Origin: an uncultured Oscillospiraceae bacterium
GTDB taxonomy: Bacteria; Bacillota; Clostridia; Oscillospirales; Oscillospiraceae
DNA length: 64,000 bases
Reading direction: 5' to 3'
Assembly (NCBI GenBank): GCA_934573855.1
Contig: CAKTMF010000006.1
Location: forward strand, 89,852 to 153,851
Below, in pieces: positions 52,611 to 61,153 of the stretch (the first letter of the stretch is position 1; each line of letters starts with the position of its first letter). Made by a program: the position numbers and the translations under genes. The notes beneath the pieces were generated by a model. The model did no database searches, was not told the DNA's origin, and saw only the letters and a list, made by a program, of their open reading frames with translations.

Positions 52611-52776
52611 GCTGGAGAATTGCCGGAGCGGAAATGCGTTCAGGCAATGAAAGGCACGCAGCCGATACTTGGTGTACCGGCAAGGGCTTTGAAGCCGCTT
52701 GGACGCATTTCCGCCCGTCAAAACCGTGTGTGTCCTTGTCAACTGATGGTACCGAAACGATATAAGGAGGCGTCCG

Positions 52777-53328
52777 ATGAAAAAGCTGTTTTCCGGAAGG
52801 ATCGTCACGCTGCCGAACCTGCTTTCCTTTTTCAGGCTCTGCCTCGTGCCGGAGCTTATTTTGCAGTATACACGCCCCGGCGGCAGCCGGAGAGTACTTA
52901 TACTGCTGGCCGTATCCGCGCTGACGGACGTGCTGGACGGACGGATAGCCCGCCGCTTCGGCATGGTGAGCGACCTCGGCAAGGCGCTCGACCCGCTGGC
53001 GGATAAGCTGACGCAGGCGGCAATGCTCTTTTGTCTCGCTCGTCGCTTCCCGCTCATGCTGCTGCCGCTCACGCTGCTGGCCGTAAAGGAGATCTGCTGC
53101 GCCGCCGCCTCGCTCACGGCCATAGGGCGCACCGGCCGGGTCGGGAGCGCCGACTGGCACGGGAAGCTCAGTACCGCGCTGCTTTACGCGCTCTTCGCGC
53201 TGCACCTCGCCGTACCCGGCATTTCCGGCACGCTTTCCGGGACGCTCATACTGCTCTGCACCGGGGTCATGCTGCTCTCGTTCGCGCTGTATCTGCGGCG
53301 CTTCGCGGCATCAAAAACAGGCGGCTGA
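52777..53328 (+). CDS. CDP-alcohol phosphatidyltransferase family protein
   Basis: 183 residues. Full motif DGx2ARx8Gx3Dx3D in DVLDGRIARRFGMVSDLGKA followed by LDPLADK. Membrane enzyme transferring a phosphatidyl group to an alcohol; PgsA (phosphatidylglycerophosphate synthase) is the most likely identity. AAGGAGG upstream, 25 bp after the MITE-like element, which may therefore affect its promoter. Confidence 0.88.
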   Translation: MKKLFSGRIVTLPNLLSFFRLCLVPELILQYTRPGGSRRVLILLAVSALTDVLDGRIARRFGMVSDLGKALDPLADKLTQAAMLFCLARRFPLMLLPLTLLAVKEICCAAASLTAIGRTGRVGSADWHGKLSTALLYALFALHLAVPGISGTLSGTLILLCTGVMLLSFALYLRRFAASKTGG

Positions 53329-53343
53329 GCCGCCTGTTTGTTT
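53315..53343. terminator. Terminator overlapping a stop codon
   Basis: Stem AAACAGGCGGC/GCCGCCTGTTT with the TGA stop (53326-53328) as the loop; serves the convergent kinase gene too. Confidence 0.8.
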
Positions 53344-53356
53344 CTTATTTCTATTA

Positions 53357-54430
53357 TCAGTACAGCTTTTCGCCCGCGACATCCTCGACTATTTTCAAAA
53401 GCTCATCCCAATGCGTCTCTATCTCCTCGACCATTTTGAGCTGCACGCGTGCGCGCAGGAGATTATGCTCCGGAAAGTCGACGCTGAAATACACGTCGCC
53501 GTCGATATAGTCCGCGAGGAAGCGCGCCCCCGTCTCGTAGCAGAGCATTTTGGCGCCGTAGGGCAGCGCGGCCTTTTCGGCACGGGTGAGCTTGGGGAAG
53601 CCCTCGACAAACCCTCTCGTAAAGGCGCGGAACATATCCATGTCGATATGTACCCGGCTCAGGTCCGGCTCATCCTCGAGCGCAGTGCAGGCTCCGAAGC
53701 GTATCGCGTCGCCGTAATCGTAGGCGGACAGCCCCGGCATGACGGTGTCGAGGTCGATTATGCACTTGGGCGCACGGGACTCGGCGTCCAGAAGGACGTT
53801 ATTGAGCTTGGTATCGTTGTGGGTCACGCGCAGCGGCAGCTCTCCCGAGGCCAGCCTGTCGGTGAGGTACGGGGCGAAAGATTCCCTGTCAAGGATGAAC
53901 TTTATCTCCGGCGCGGCGTTCCTCGCACGGCCGGAGCGGTCGTTCTCAACGGCGGCGCGGAAGGTCCTTATGCGCTCCGGCGTGTCGTGGAAGCCGGGAA
54001 TGGTCACGCAGAGGCTATCCGCCGGGAAGTCGTCGAGCTGCGACTGAAAAATGCCGAAGGCCAGCCCGCTCTGGTAAAAGTCCTCCGGACTCTCCGGGAG
54101 CTGAAGGCAGACGCAGTCGTCGATGAAATAATAGCTTCTCCAAAACTGCCCCTCTTCATCCACGCAGTAATACTTTCCGTCCTTTGCGGGGACGAAGCGC
54201 AGATAGGTGTCCGGGACGCCGCTCTTGCGGCGGATATGCTCCGACACGGCCACGGCGTTGTCCATAAGCCCCTTGCCGTCGCGGAAAACATAGCCGTTTA
54301 TACGCTGGAGGACGAACTTCCCGCCGTCCTCGGTCTTAACGATATACGATCTGTTGATATGGCCCTGCCCAAACGCCTTGCACGAGACGACCGGCGAGCC
54401 GAAATCAAGCTGGGAAAAGATACTGTCCAT
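53357..54430 (-). CDS. Aminoglycoside-phosphotransferase-fold sugar kinase (NahK-like)
   Basis: 357 residues from ATG at 54430. Glycine/lysine region GQGHINRSYIV ... GKFVLQRIN, catalytic loop RVTHNDTKLNNVLLD and metal site CIIDLDTVMPGLSAYDYGDA. Overall pattern fits N-acetylhexosamine 1-kinase-like or choline-kinase-like proteins; sugar kinase preferred from the DTVMPG pattern. An in-frame extension upstream to 54529 has no better start. Confidence 0.78.
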   Translation of the reverse strand: MDSIFSQLDFGSPVVSCKAFGQGHINRSYIVKTEDGGKFVLQRINGYVFRDGKGLMDNAVAVSEHIRRKSGVPDTYLRFVPAKDGKYYCVDEEGQFWRSYYFIDDCVCLQLPESPEDFYQSGLAFGIFQSQLDDFPADSLCVTIPGFHDTPERIRTFRAAVENDRSGRARNAAPEIKFILDRESFAPYLTDRLASGELPLRVTHNDTKLNNVLLDAESRAPKCIIDLDTVMPGLSAYDYGDAIRFGACTALEDEPDLSRVHIDMDMFRAFTRGFVEGFPKLTRAEKAALPYGAKMLCYETGARFLADYIDGDVYFSVDFPEHNLLRARVQLKMVEEIETHWDELLKIVEDVAGEKLY

Positions 54431-54537
54431 AATAAATTCCGATCTCTTACATGAAATTTCACTCATTATAGCACTGTTTTTCATTTTTGTCGAGCGGTCC
54501 GCTTTTTTGCCGGGGATAATTGTTTTCACCTCGCACC

Positions 54538-54566
54538 TTGACCGGGCGCGGATATGGAATTATAAT
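54538..54566 (+). promoter_or_regulatory. Promoter of the GT2/epimerase operon
   Basis: TTGACC (54538-54543), 17 bp, TATAAT (54561-54566). Confidence 0.75.
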
Positions 54567-54596
54567 GGGGATAAGCTTTCCACGGAGGATATTATC

Positions 54597-55556
54597 ATGA
54601 CGCCAGTTTTATATATCGTTATCCCCTGCTACAATGAGGAGGAGGTCCTCCCCATCACCGCGCCGATGTTTCTCGCGAAGCTCAGCGAGCTTGCCGCCGC
54701 CGGAAAGATCAGCGGCGAGAGCCGCGTGCTTTTTGTAAACGACGGCAGCAAGGACCGCACATGGGACATAATCAAGGAGCTTTCCCGCTCTGACGAGCAT
54801 TACATCGGCATATGCCAGAGCCGCAACCGTGGCCATCAGAACGCCGTCCTCGCCGGACTCATGGAGGCGAAGGACAGGTGTGACATCACCATCTCCATCG
54901 ACTGCGACGGTCAGGACGACATCAACGCCATGGACAAGATGGTGGACGCGTATCTCGACGGCTGCGAGGTCGTCTACGGCGTGCGCTCCTCGCGCGAGAC
55001 AGACACCTTCTTCAAGCGCTTCACCGCGCAGAGCTTTTATAAATTCCTCGCCATGATGGGCGCCGAGGTCGTGTACAACCACGCGGACTACCGCCTGATA
55101 AGCGCACGCGTACTCAAGGAATTTGCGAATTTCAAGGAGGTCAACCTCTTCCTGCGCGGCATGGTGCCGCTCGTCGGCTTCAAAAGCACCAGCGTCAGTT
55201 ACTCCCGCGCCGAGCGTATCGCCGGCGAGAGCCACTATCCCCTGTCAAAAATGATCTCGCTTGCGGTGGACGGCATAACGAGCCTGTCGGTAAAGCCGCT
55301 GCGGCTCATCACGGGCTTCGGCGTCGTGGTCGCATTTCTCAGCTTCATCGGCGTTCTCTGGGCGCTCATCACCGCGCTGTGCGGCAGGTCTGTACAGGGC
55401 TGGGCGAGCATGACGTGTATCGTCTGCTTCGTCAGCGGCGTTCAGCTCATCTGTCTCGGCATAATCGGCGAGTATATCGGCAAGATCTACATGGAGACCA
55501 AGCAGCGCCCGCGCTACATCATCAGCGAGCGCACATGGGAGGAAGAGAATAAATGA
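54597..55556 (+). CDS. GT2-family polyprenyl-phosphate glycosyltransferase (GtrB-like)
   Basis: 319 residues from ATG at 54597 (ACGGAGGA upstream). VLYIVIPCYNEEEVLP, VNDGSKDRTWDIIKEL, CDGQDDINAMDKMVDAYLDG, then two C-terminal membrane helices (VVAFLSFIGVLWALITALCG; CIVCFVSGVQLICLGIIGEY). Transfers a sugar to undecaprenyl phosphate or similar lipid at the inner membrane face. Overlaps the epimerase-like gene by 4 bp. Confidence 0.9.
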   Translation: MTPVLYIVIPCYNEEEVLPITAPMFLAKLSELAAAGKISGESRVLFVNDGSKDRTWDIIKELSRSDEHYIGICQSRNRGHQNAVLAGLMEAKDRCDITISIDCDGQDDINAMDKMVDAYLDGCEVVYGVRSSRETDTFFKRFTAQSFYKFLAMMGAEVVYNHADYRLISARVLKEFANFKEVNLFLRGMVPLVGFKSTSVSYSRAERIAGESHYPLSKMISLAVDGITSLSVKPLRLITGFGVVVAFLSFIGVLWALITALCGRSVQGWASMTCIVCFVSGVQLICLGIIGEYIGKIYMETKQRPRYIISERTWEEENK

Positions 55557-56428
55557 TCCGCCGCATTTCAAACGCTTATCTCAGCGTCTCGGCCGCGGAC
55601 ATGGGCGCGGAGCTTCAGTCGGTGCGCGCCGCGGACGGTACGGAATTTATCTGGCAGGGCGACGGGCGCTTCTGGGCGGACCGCGCGCCTAACCTCTTTC
55701 CCTTTACGGGCAGGCTCATCGGCGAGCGCTATGAAATGGACGGCCGGGAGTATTCCATGCGTATCCACGGCCTGACGCCCTATGCCGCCTTCCGCGAGAA
55801 ATACAACGACGGCACTCGGCTCGTGATGGAGCTTGAGAGCGGCGAGGAGACCATGGCGGTCTACCCCCGGCGCTTCGTGTTTCAGGTGATATACGAGCTT
55901 GAGGAAAACATGCTGAGGGTATGCTACCGCGTCGAGAACCGTGACACGCGCGCCATGTTTTTCGGGCTGGGCGGTCATCCGGGCTTCAACGTCCCGCTGG
56001 AAAAGGGTCTGCGCTTCGAGGACTACCGTCTGCGCTTCGAGCCGTGCGAGCCGAAGAGAGTACTTTTCAGTCCCGACTGCTTCGTGTGCGGGGAGACTGA
56101 GCCCTTTCCTCTTGAGGCGGGCTATACGCTGCCGCTGCGTCACGGGCTATTTGACGACGATGCGATCTTCCTTGAGGACGCGGGCCGCTCCGTCACGCTG
56201 GAAAGCGCCATTGGCCGCGCCTCGGTCACTCTCTCCTTCCCGCAGATGAGCTATTTCGGCGTGTGGCACATGCCGGGGACGGACGCGCCCTATGTGTGTC
56301 TTGAGCCGTGGTGTTCCCTGCCCGCCCGCGTGAATATGCCTACCGTTTTTGAGACGCACCCCGGCCTCATACGCCTTGAGCCGGACGCAGTTTACGAAAA
56401 CCGCTGGTCGATAACGTTCAATACATAA
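55553..56428 (+). CDS. Aldose 1-epimerase family protein (LacX-like)
   Basis: 291 residues. APNLFPFTGRLIGERYEMDG, HGLTPYAAFREKY, GLGGHPGFNVPLEKG (HPGFN motif) and CLEPWCSLPARVN are typical of the LacX branch of galactose mutarotase-like enzymes. Coupled to the GT2 gene, so it may prepare sugar anomers for that path. Confidence 0.9.
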   Translation: MIRRISNAYLSVSAADMGAELQSVRAADGTEFIWQGDGRFWADRAPNLFPFTGRLIGERYEMDGREYSMRIHGLTPYAAFREKYNDGTRLVMELESGEETMAVYPRRFVFQVIYELEENMLRVCYRVENRDTRAMFFGLGGHPGFNVPLEKGLRFEDYRLRFEPCEPKRVLFSPDCFVCGETEPFPLEAGYTLPLRHGLFDDDAIFLEDAGRSVTLESAIGRASVTLSFPQMSYFGVWHMPGTDAPYVCLEPWCSLPARVNMPTVFETHPGLIRLEPDAVYENRWSITFNT

Positions 56429-56441
56429 TATATAATATGAA

Positions 56442-56467
56442 CTCCCGCTGCCCTTTGGCAGCGGGAG
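56442..56467. terminator. Bidirectional terminator
   Basis: 11-bp stem CTCCCGCTGCC/GGCAGCGGGAG with CTTT loop between convergent genes. Confidence 0.75.
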
Positions 56468-56499
56468 CTTCTTATACCCTTATAATATATGCCGCCCGG

Positions 56500-57606
56500 T
56501 CACAGCCTCTGTGAGCTGGCAAGGGCGCGGTTCTTGTATTCGGGGTCGTCCGTAACGTCGCGCAGTATCCTGATCTCCGGCGGGATGGCCGTATACTCGG
56601 ACTGCCGCCCGTAGATGAAGAGTATCGCCTTATCATCGCTGAACGGGTACACGTCCACCGCCATGCGGTGATCCTCGCAGACGAAGTTGTACTTCATCTT
56701 CCTTACGGCGTGAAGGCTCAGGTCGCTGTCCATGAGGTAGGACACATATTCCTTTTCGGAGATGGGCCGCTCGGTGACCCAGTTGTTCCCGTCCTCGCCG
56801 CGGCGTTTCTCGGTGTAGAAATAAAGATACTCGCTGCCATTTTTCTGCTGGCGCACCCGGCGCTCGATATTGGGGTTGCTGGAGGCGAGGTAGGTCTGCA
56901 TCATGCTCAGCGCGGCGGCGCCGTAGTTTTCCTCCAGCGCGGCGCAGTCGGGCATGGCGATGAGGTACTTGCGCTTTTCCATCTGCGGCGCGGGCTGGCC
57001 GATTATGCGGTAGATGGCGTTGATGGCACGGTTTATCTTGTCCTCAAAGTTCACGGAGTTGTCAATGACGCAGAGATTGGGATGGGCGCTCCACGCGCGC
57101 AGCGTGAGATCGTCCTTCTCCCGCGCGACCTCTATGCTCTCGTACCGCGCGACGTTGCCGAAGTTATAGGCAAACTCCGCCCCCTTGGCGCAGGTCACGA
57201 GATGAAGCACCGCGTCGTACCCGGCAAGCACCTGCTCCTCGGTCTTGCCGAAATGGGCAAGGATATCGCGGAACTCGTCGTCGGAGACGTAGGCCTTGTT
57301 GTCCAGCAGCGCGCGGTCGTATATTACCAGCACCTTCTCCTCCGGGACCATCTCCGCGCCCTTGAGCGCGAGCTTTTCCTTATGCAGCTGGTCGTCCACC
57401 ACGAAATACTGGTAGTCGAGCATTGACACGCAGTTGCCGAACGGGCGTATGCCGAAGCCGGAGATAAGCTCCGTCGAGCTTTCGGGTACGGTGATGACCT
57501 TCCAGCCGTCCTCCTGCTTGAATTCCTTGAGTATGCGGCTGATGAGCGTGGTCTTGCCCGCCGCGGGGCCGCCGGTAAGCACGATACGGGTGATATCTTT
57601 TGCCAT
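56500..57606 (-). CDS. P-loop AAA ATPase fused to a CYTH-like domain
   Basis: 368 residues. Residues 1-200: Walker A GGPAAGKTT (12-20), VLVIYDRALLDNKAYVSDDE, resembling nucleotide/sugar kinase-type AAA domains. Residues ~210-368: alternating Glu/Arg/Lys strands (YLIAMPDCAAL, ERRVRQQKNGSEYLYFYTEK, ERPISEKEYVSYL) typical of a CYTH/triphosphate tunnel domain. Probably a triphosphate-handling enzyme; substrate unknown. Confidence 0.8.
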   Translation of the reverse strand: MAKDITRIVLTGGPAAGKTTLISRILKEFKQEDGWKVITVPESSTELISGFGIRPFGNCVSMLDYQYFVVDDQLHKEKLALKGAEMVPEEKVLVIYDRALLDNKAYVSDDEFRDILAHFGKTEEQVLAGYDAVLHLVTCAKGAEFAYNFGNVARYESIEVAREKDDLTLRAWSAHPNLCVIDNSVNFEDKINRAINAIYRIIGQPAPQMEKRKYLIAMPDCAALEENYGAAALSMMQTYLASSNPNIERRVRQQKNGSEYLYFYTEKRRGEDGNNWVTERPISEKEYVSYLMDSDLSLHAVRKMKYNFVCEDHRMAVDVYPFSDDKAILFIYGRQSEYTAIPPEIRILRDVTDDPEYKNRALASSQRL

Positions 57607-57668
57607 TTTATCTCTTCCTTTTGAGTTTGTAATGATATTTTATCATCCGCACCCGGATTTATCAACAA

Positions 57669-57701
57669 AAATATGGGAGAGCTGCCCGCTCTCCCATATT
57701 T
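57669..57701 (-). terminator. Terminator of the NSS transporter gene
   Basis: 13-bp stem AAATATGGGAGAG/CTCTCCCATATTT followed on the minus strand by TTGTTG. Confidence 0.75.
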
Positions 57702-57719
57702 ACGAATGACTCCTCCGTA

Positions 57720-59069
57720 TCAGCCGATCCCGCCGGGGGTCAGGCTGCCGACCACGAGGACGAGTATGCTCAGCGAACAGAAAACGTACTTGCCGAGCTT
57801 CGCGTACATTCTGCCGCAGCCGAGCCGTCCGCCGCTTTCGATCTCCTTGGCGGCGAAGTCCTCGCCGCAGACCCAGAAGAACATCACTGCTGCCAGCAGC
57901 GCGCCTATGGGGCAGATGTAGATGGAGCAGACGTCCATCCAGTCGGAGACGATGTCGCTGATGAACACCGCGATGAGCGTGCCAAGACCGAGGACTACGG
58001 AGACGGCGGGGACGCGCTTGAGTCCGAGGCGGCTCTGCACGGCCTCGATGGGGGCTTCAAAGAGGTTTATGAGCGAGGAAAGCCCCGCGAACAGCACCGC
58101 CACAAAGAATATGATGGAGATAACGCGGCCGAAGGCCATGTGTCTGAAGATATAGGGCAGGTAGATGAACATGAGTCCCGGTCCGGAGGTGACCTCCGCC
58201 GCCATGTCGATACCCGCAGAGTAAATGATGGGAATGATGGCGAGCGCGGCAATGAACGCGGCCAGCGTATCAAAGAGCGCTACCATCGAGGCACAGAAGG
58301 GGATGTTGTCCTCATCCTTCTTGAGATAGGAGCCGTAGACGAGAGTGCCGTTGCCGGCGAGGGACAGCGAGAAGAACGCCTGACCCAGCGCATACTTCCA
58401 CATGGTGCCGGAGCCCATCAGCTTCCAGTCGGAGATCATGAACATGTAGGCATAGCCCTTGTCCGCGCCGTTGAGCGTGGAGACGTAGATGGCGATACCT
58501 ATGAACATAAGGAAGAAGAGCGGCATGAAGAACTTGTCCGCCTTCTCGACGCCGCCGGCAATGCCGAACGCCACGATAATGAACGTGATGATAAGCACCG
58601 CAAGGTGGTAGCCTATGTTGTTAAAGCCAGTAGCGGTCGCGCCGAACAGCCCGCCGAAGTCGCCCACGCCCTCCGGTACGAGAATGCTGCCGGTGAACGC
58701 GCCGGCGGTATACTTGAGTATCCAGCCGCACACGACCGAGTAGCCGATAGCCATCGCGAAGCTGCCCAGCACCGGCAGCATGGAAACGGTGTTGCCGAGA
58801 GTGCGTCCCTTGCCCGCCATTTCGGTGGCGGAGCCGAACGCGCCCATGGGCCCGGCCTTCATCGCGCGGCCGAACGCCATCTCCCCAATGACGCCCGAGA
58901 GGCCGATGACTACGACGCATATGAGATATGCGACCAGGAACGGCGCGCCGAACGCCGCGACACGGCGCGGGAACAGCCATATGTTGCCCATGCCCACCGC
59001 CGAGCCTATGCAGGCCAGAATGAAGCCCAGCTTCCCGGTAAATGTGTCTCTTGAGTTGCCCTTTTTCAT
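57720..59069 (-). CDS. NSS-family Na+-dependent amino-acid transporter, probably tryptophan
   Basis: 449 residues from ATG at 59069 (AAAGGAG upstream). TM1 signature KLGFILACIGSAVGMGNIWLFPRRVAAFGAPFL, broken here as FILACIGSAVGMGN and IWLFPRRVAAFGAP; about eleven to twelve helices; LAGNGTLVYGSYLKKDEDN and LFAGLSSLINLFEAPIEAV. Preceded by a T-box leader with a TGG (Trp) specifier, so TnaT-like tryptophan uptake driven by Na+ is likely. Confidence 0.9.
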   Translation of the reverse strand: MKKGNSRDTFTGKLGFILACIGSAVGMGNIWLFPRRVAAFGAPFLVAYLICVVVIGLSGVIGEMAFGRAMKAGPMGAFGSATEMAGKGRTLGNTVSMLPVLGSFAMAIGYSVVCGWILKYTAGAFTGSILVPEGVGDFGGLFGATATGFNNIGYHLAVLIITFIIVAFGIAGGVEKADKFFMPLFFLMFIGIAIYVSTLNGADKGYAYMFMISDWKLMGSGTMWKYALGQAFFSLSLAGNGTLVYGSYLKKDEDNIPFCASMVALFDTLAAFIAALAIIPIIYSAGIDMAAEVTSGPGLMFIYLPYIFRHMAFGRVISIIFFVAVLFAGLSSLINLFEAPIEAVQSRLGLKRVPAVSVVLGLGTLIAVFISDIVSDWMDVCSIYICPIGALLAAVMFFWVCGEDFAAKEIESGGRLGCGRMYAKLGKYVFCSLSILVLVVGSLTPGGIG

Positions 59070-59100
59070 TAAAAAAACTCCTTTCGGAAAATTTGGCAAT

Positions 59101-59365
59101 AAAAAAATCCCTCGCCCCAAACATGGGACAAGAGACAGCTCCTGCGATACCACCCAAATTGACGTTATAAAACGCCCTCTCGCTCACGCGCACCATCATG
59201 CGCGCCCCGATGGATAACGGGTGGGATCCCGTCGGCACCTAATAAGGCTCGCGCCCGTTCAGACCGCCCTCTGAAGTCCATTCGTTCCGCACCGGCGGCC
59301 GTGATCTCACCGTCCACAGCTCTCTTGACACCGGCTGATGCGAAGCTACTACTCTTCATCACTGG
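59101..59365 (-). ncRNA. T-box riboswitch, tryptophan specifier
   Basis: Read on the minus strand: Stem I start GATGAAGAGTAGTAG (59360-59346), specifier region GAATGGACTTCAG with TGG at 59280-59278, T-box core TTTGGGTGGTATCGC (about 59158-59144), then a terminator: 59135-59125 with 59118-59108 (11 bp with several G-U) followed by T7 (59107-59101). Uncharged tRNA-Trp should favour the antiterminator and allow the NSS gene to be read. Confidence 0.9.
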
Positions 59366-59391
59366 TTTAGTGTATTAAATAACATGTGCGC

Positions 59392-59420
59392 ATTATACTT
59401 TCTTTTATTCCTGTTGTCAA
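59392..59420 (-). promoter_or_regulatory. Promoter of the T-box/NSS transcript
   Basis: Minus strand TTGACA (59420-59415), 17 bp, TATAAT (59397-59392). Confidence 0.85.
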
Positions 59421-59572
59421 GAGTTTTTTCCTCTTTTTTCACTCCGCTGCCGAAGGGTCGATTTTTCTCGCTTTGTGGTGAAGCATTTTGATTTTGTACG
59501 CGATATTTAATATCAAGTGGGGGATTTGCTCATTTTTTGCGGTGTGTGCGTTGCCTCACGGCCGTAAAAAGC

Positions 59573-59601
59573 TTGACTAAAGCGTCAAACGGATGTATTA
59601 T
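59573..59601 (+). promoter_or_regulatory. Promoter of the zinc-ribbon protein gene
   Basis: TTGACT (59573-59578), 17 bp, TATTAT (59596-59601). Between this and the NSS promoter, 59421-59572, I see only AT-rich sequence without a gene. Confidence 0.65.
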
Positions 59602-59653
59602 CTTATCTGTGGTATGGTATCCATTCGTATCCGCATAGATTGGAGGAACACTA

Positions 59654-60304
59654 ATGAAGATAATTCCCGAGGTACAGTGCCGCCGCTGCGGGGCGACGTT
59701 TTCAAGTCTGCGCAGCCGCTGCCCCAGCTGCGGTACACGCAGAGTGACCCAGAGCGGACGTACCCCCGGCACGACTCCCGGCACAGTTCAGGGCACCGCG
59801 GCCTATGAGCGCGCCGAGACAAATACAAAATGGCAGCTTGTTTTCGGCATGATACTTGTCGTCGCGGTCATTCTCGCGGTGATCGTCATGGTCTCGACGA
59901 GCCTTGACGGCGCGGACAACGGTATTATCGGCAATAAGCCCGCCGTCACCTCGCCCACTCCCAGCTCCCAGGGCGTGCCTATAGTCGAGGCGCCCCCCAC
60001 CACGCCGCCCACTCCCACGCCCAGCGTCGAGAAGGTCCAGATACGCTACGCCACCACCGAGACTCTTGAGTTCACGATGAAGGACGGCGAAGCTCCCATC
60101 ACCGTCAACGCCGTGGCCTTCCCCGTCACGATAGAGAACCCCGTGTTCGAGTGGAGCTGCAGCAACCCTGACTACATGAAGATCACCGTCAGCGAGGACA
60201 CTAAGGAGTGTACCTGTGAACGTCTCGCCCCCATCAGCGGCGGCGTGAAGCTCAAGGTCTCTTGCTTCGGCGTTGAGACCGAGATACCCGTATATCTACC
60301 GTAA
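59654..60304 (+). CDS. Zinc-ribbon membrane protein with extracytoplasmic domain
   Basis: 216 residues. N-terminal CxxC...CxxC zinc ribbon (VQCRRCGATFSSLRSRCPSC), a Thr/Gly linker, one membrane helix (LVFGMILVVAVILAVIVMVS), a Pro/Thr spacer (APPTTPPTPTPSV), then a ~85-residue Ig-like domain. The zinc ribbon would be cytoplasmic and the domain outside. Function unknown. Confidence 0.8.
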   Translation: MKIIPEVQCRRCGATFSSLRSRCPSCGTRRVTQSGRTPGTTPGTVQGTAAYERAETNTKWQLVFGMILVVAVILAVIVMVSTSLDGADNGIIGNKPAVTSPTPSSQGVPIVEAPPTTPPTPTPSVEKVQIRYATTETLEFTMKDGEAPITVNAVAFPVTIENPVFEWSCSNPDYMKITVSEDTKECTCERLAPISGGVKLKVSCFGVETEIPVYLP

Positions 60305-60332
60305 CGGAGCAGTCCCGACGCAGCACACATAA

Positions 60333-60383
60333 AACGCCAAACGCCCGGCGTACCTCAGAAGTGTACGACGGGCGTTTAGCGTT
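60333..60383 (+). terminator. Terminator of the zinc-ribbon gene
   Basis: Interrupted long stem AACGCCAAACGCCC / GGGCGTTTAGCGTT. Confidence 0.6.
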
Positions 60384-60428
60384 CCCACCGGCGTCAGTGC
60401 ATTCTTTGCGGAATAAGGAAAAAAGTTC

Positions 60429-60457
60429 TTGACATTTTATTGCGCATAGGTTAGAAT
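60429..60457 (+). promoter_or_regulatory. tRNA-Val promoter
   Basis: TTGACA (60429-60434), 17 bp, TAGAAT (60452-60457), 22 bp before the tRNA. Confidence 0.85.
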
Positions 60458-60478
60458 ACCCCTTGCCGATAAGGTTAT

Positions 60479-60554
60479 GGACGATTGGCGCAGCTGGTAG
60501 CGCATCCGCTTGACGTGCGGGAGGTCACAAGTTCGAGTCTTGTATCGTCCACCA
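60479..60554 (+). tRNA. tRNA-Val (anticodon GAC)
   Basis: 76 nt with encoded CCA. Acceptor GGACGAT/ATCGTCC, anticodon loop TTGACGT (GAC), T-loop GTTCGAGTC. A less GC-rich accessory region begins just after it, so its 3' end is a candidate integration site. Confidence 0.97.
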
Positions 60555-60562
60555 TACTTGAG

Positions 60563-60608
60563 AAATCCGAACTTGATTCCGATAGGGAATGGGTTCGGAT
60601 TTCTTGTT
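60563..60608 (+). terminator. Terminator after tRNA-Val
   Basis: 10-bp stem AAATCCGAAC/GTTCGGATTT then CTTGTTTTT. Confidence 0.75.
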
Positions 60609-60672
60609 TTTATCAAGGACATTGAAGTTTAGTTTCGGGATAGAATAACATCAAATTCAGGAGGATATACCC

Positions 60673-60921
60673 ATGGAAAAGCTCATAAGCTGCGCGTTCA
60701 ATATGGATACCGCCTGTGTGGAGCTTCGCTTCACGGACGGGAGCATTTGCTCCATCGACTGCACCGCCGTGGAGAACGAGGTGGCGGACAACCGCTTCCA
60801 GCGGGCGGAGCTGGACTATCTCATCTACAACGACCCGCTGGCCTATGCAGACCTGGTTCTGAATGGCGACGTTGAGGCGTATATGAACGCCGTCACAGAG
60901 TACCAAACCTACGAAAAATGA
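60673..60921 (+). CDS. Small conserved protein of integrative elements (DUF6061-like)
   Basis: 82 residues, acidic (FTDGSICSIDCTAVENEVAD, RAELDYLIYNDPLAYADLVL). CAGGAGG upstream. The pattern resembles small DUF6061-type proteins common in integrative elements of gut Firmicutes; identification is from memory and moderate at best. Function unknown. Confidence 0.65.
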   Translation: MEKLISCAFNMDTACVELRFTDGSICSIDCTAVENEVADNRFQRAELDYLIYNDPLAYADLVLNGDVEAYMNAVTEYQTYEK

Positions 60922-60961
60922 ATATGAAAAGGGAGTGCGCCGAGCGCACTCCCTTACTTTT

Positions 60962-61153
60962 TCATGCCGTCTTTCTGTCTTGTTCTCTTGTGTCTTCAGC
61001 GTCTTTCTTCTCGTTCCACGCCGCCAGTTCCGCCTGCCCTTCGTCACTTTCGTAGTACGCCTGGATCATGGGCAGCAGGCAGCGGGCGATGCGTTCAATG
61101 GCGTAATCGGGAATCTCCATGCCACTGTTTTTCTGACCGCTGAATGTTGACAT
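60962..61153 (-). CDS. Small hypothetical protein (63 residues)
   Basis: Starts MSTFSGQKNSGMEIPDYAIE; helical and charged (ERIARCLLPMIQAYYESDEG). ATG at 61153, with AAAGGAG somewhat far upstream. Looks like an accessory-element protein; convergent with the gene at 60673. No family recognised. Confidence 0.55.
   Translation of the reverse strand: MSTFSGQKNSGMEIPDYAIERIARCLLPMIQAYYESDEGQAELAAWNEKKDAEDTREQDRKTA

Larger units (their letters stand above)
52260..52751. mobile_element. 492-bp MITE-like element with 27-bp inverted ends
   Basis: 52260-52286 and the reverse complement of 52725-52751 agree at 25 of 27 positions (TACCATCAGTTGACAAG at the outer end). Both ends begin with TA, consistent with a TA target duplication of the IS630/mariner type (inference). 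Inside are two copies of the dispersed hairpin repeat and a further inverted pair GCGGAAATGCGT (52628-52639) / ACGCATTTCCGC (52703-52714). No transposase gene; no open frame I would support. Confidence 0.7.

Noticed and set aside
52455..53205. Minus-strand frames over the MITE-like element and the phosphatidyltransferase
   Set aside because: They combine repeat sequence with antisense of a gene that has its complete catalytic motif.
60437..60622. Minus-strand frame containing YKTRTCDLPHVKRMRYQL
   Set aside because: Known false protein produced by the complement of a tRNA gene, here tRNA-Val.
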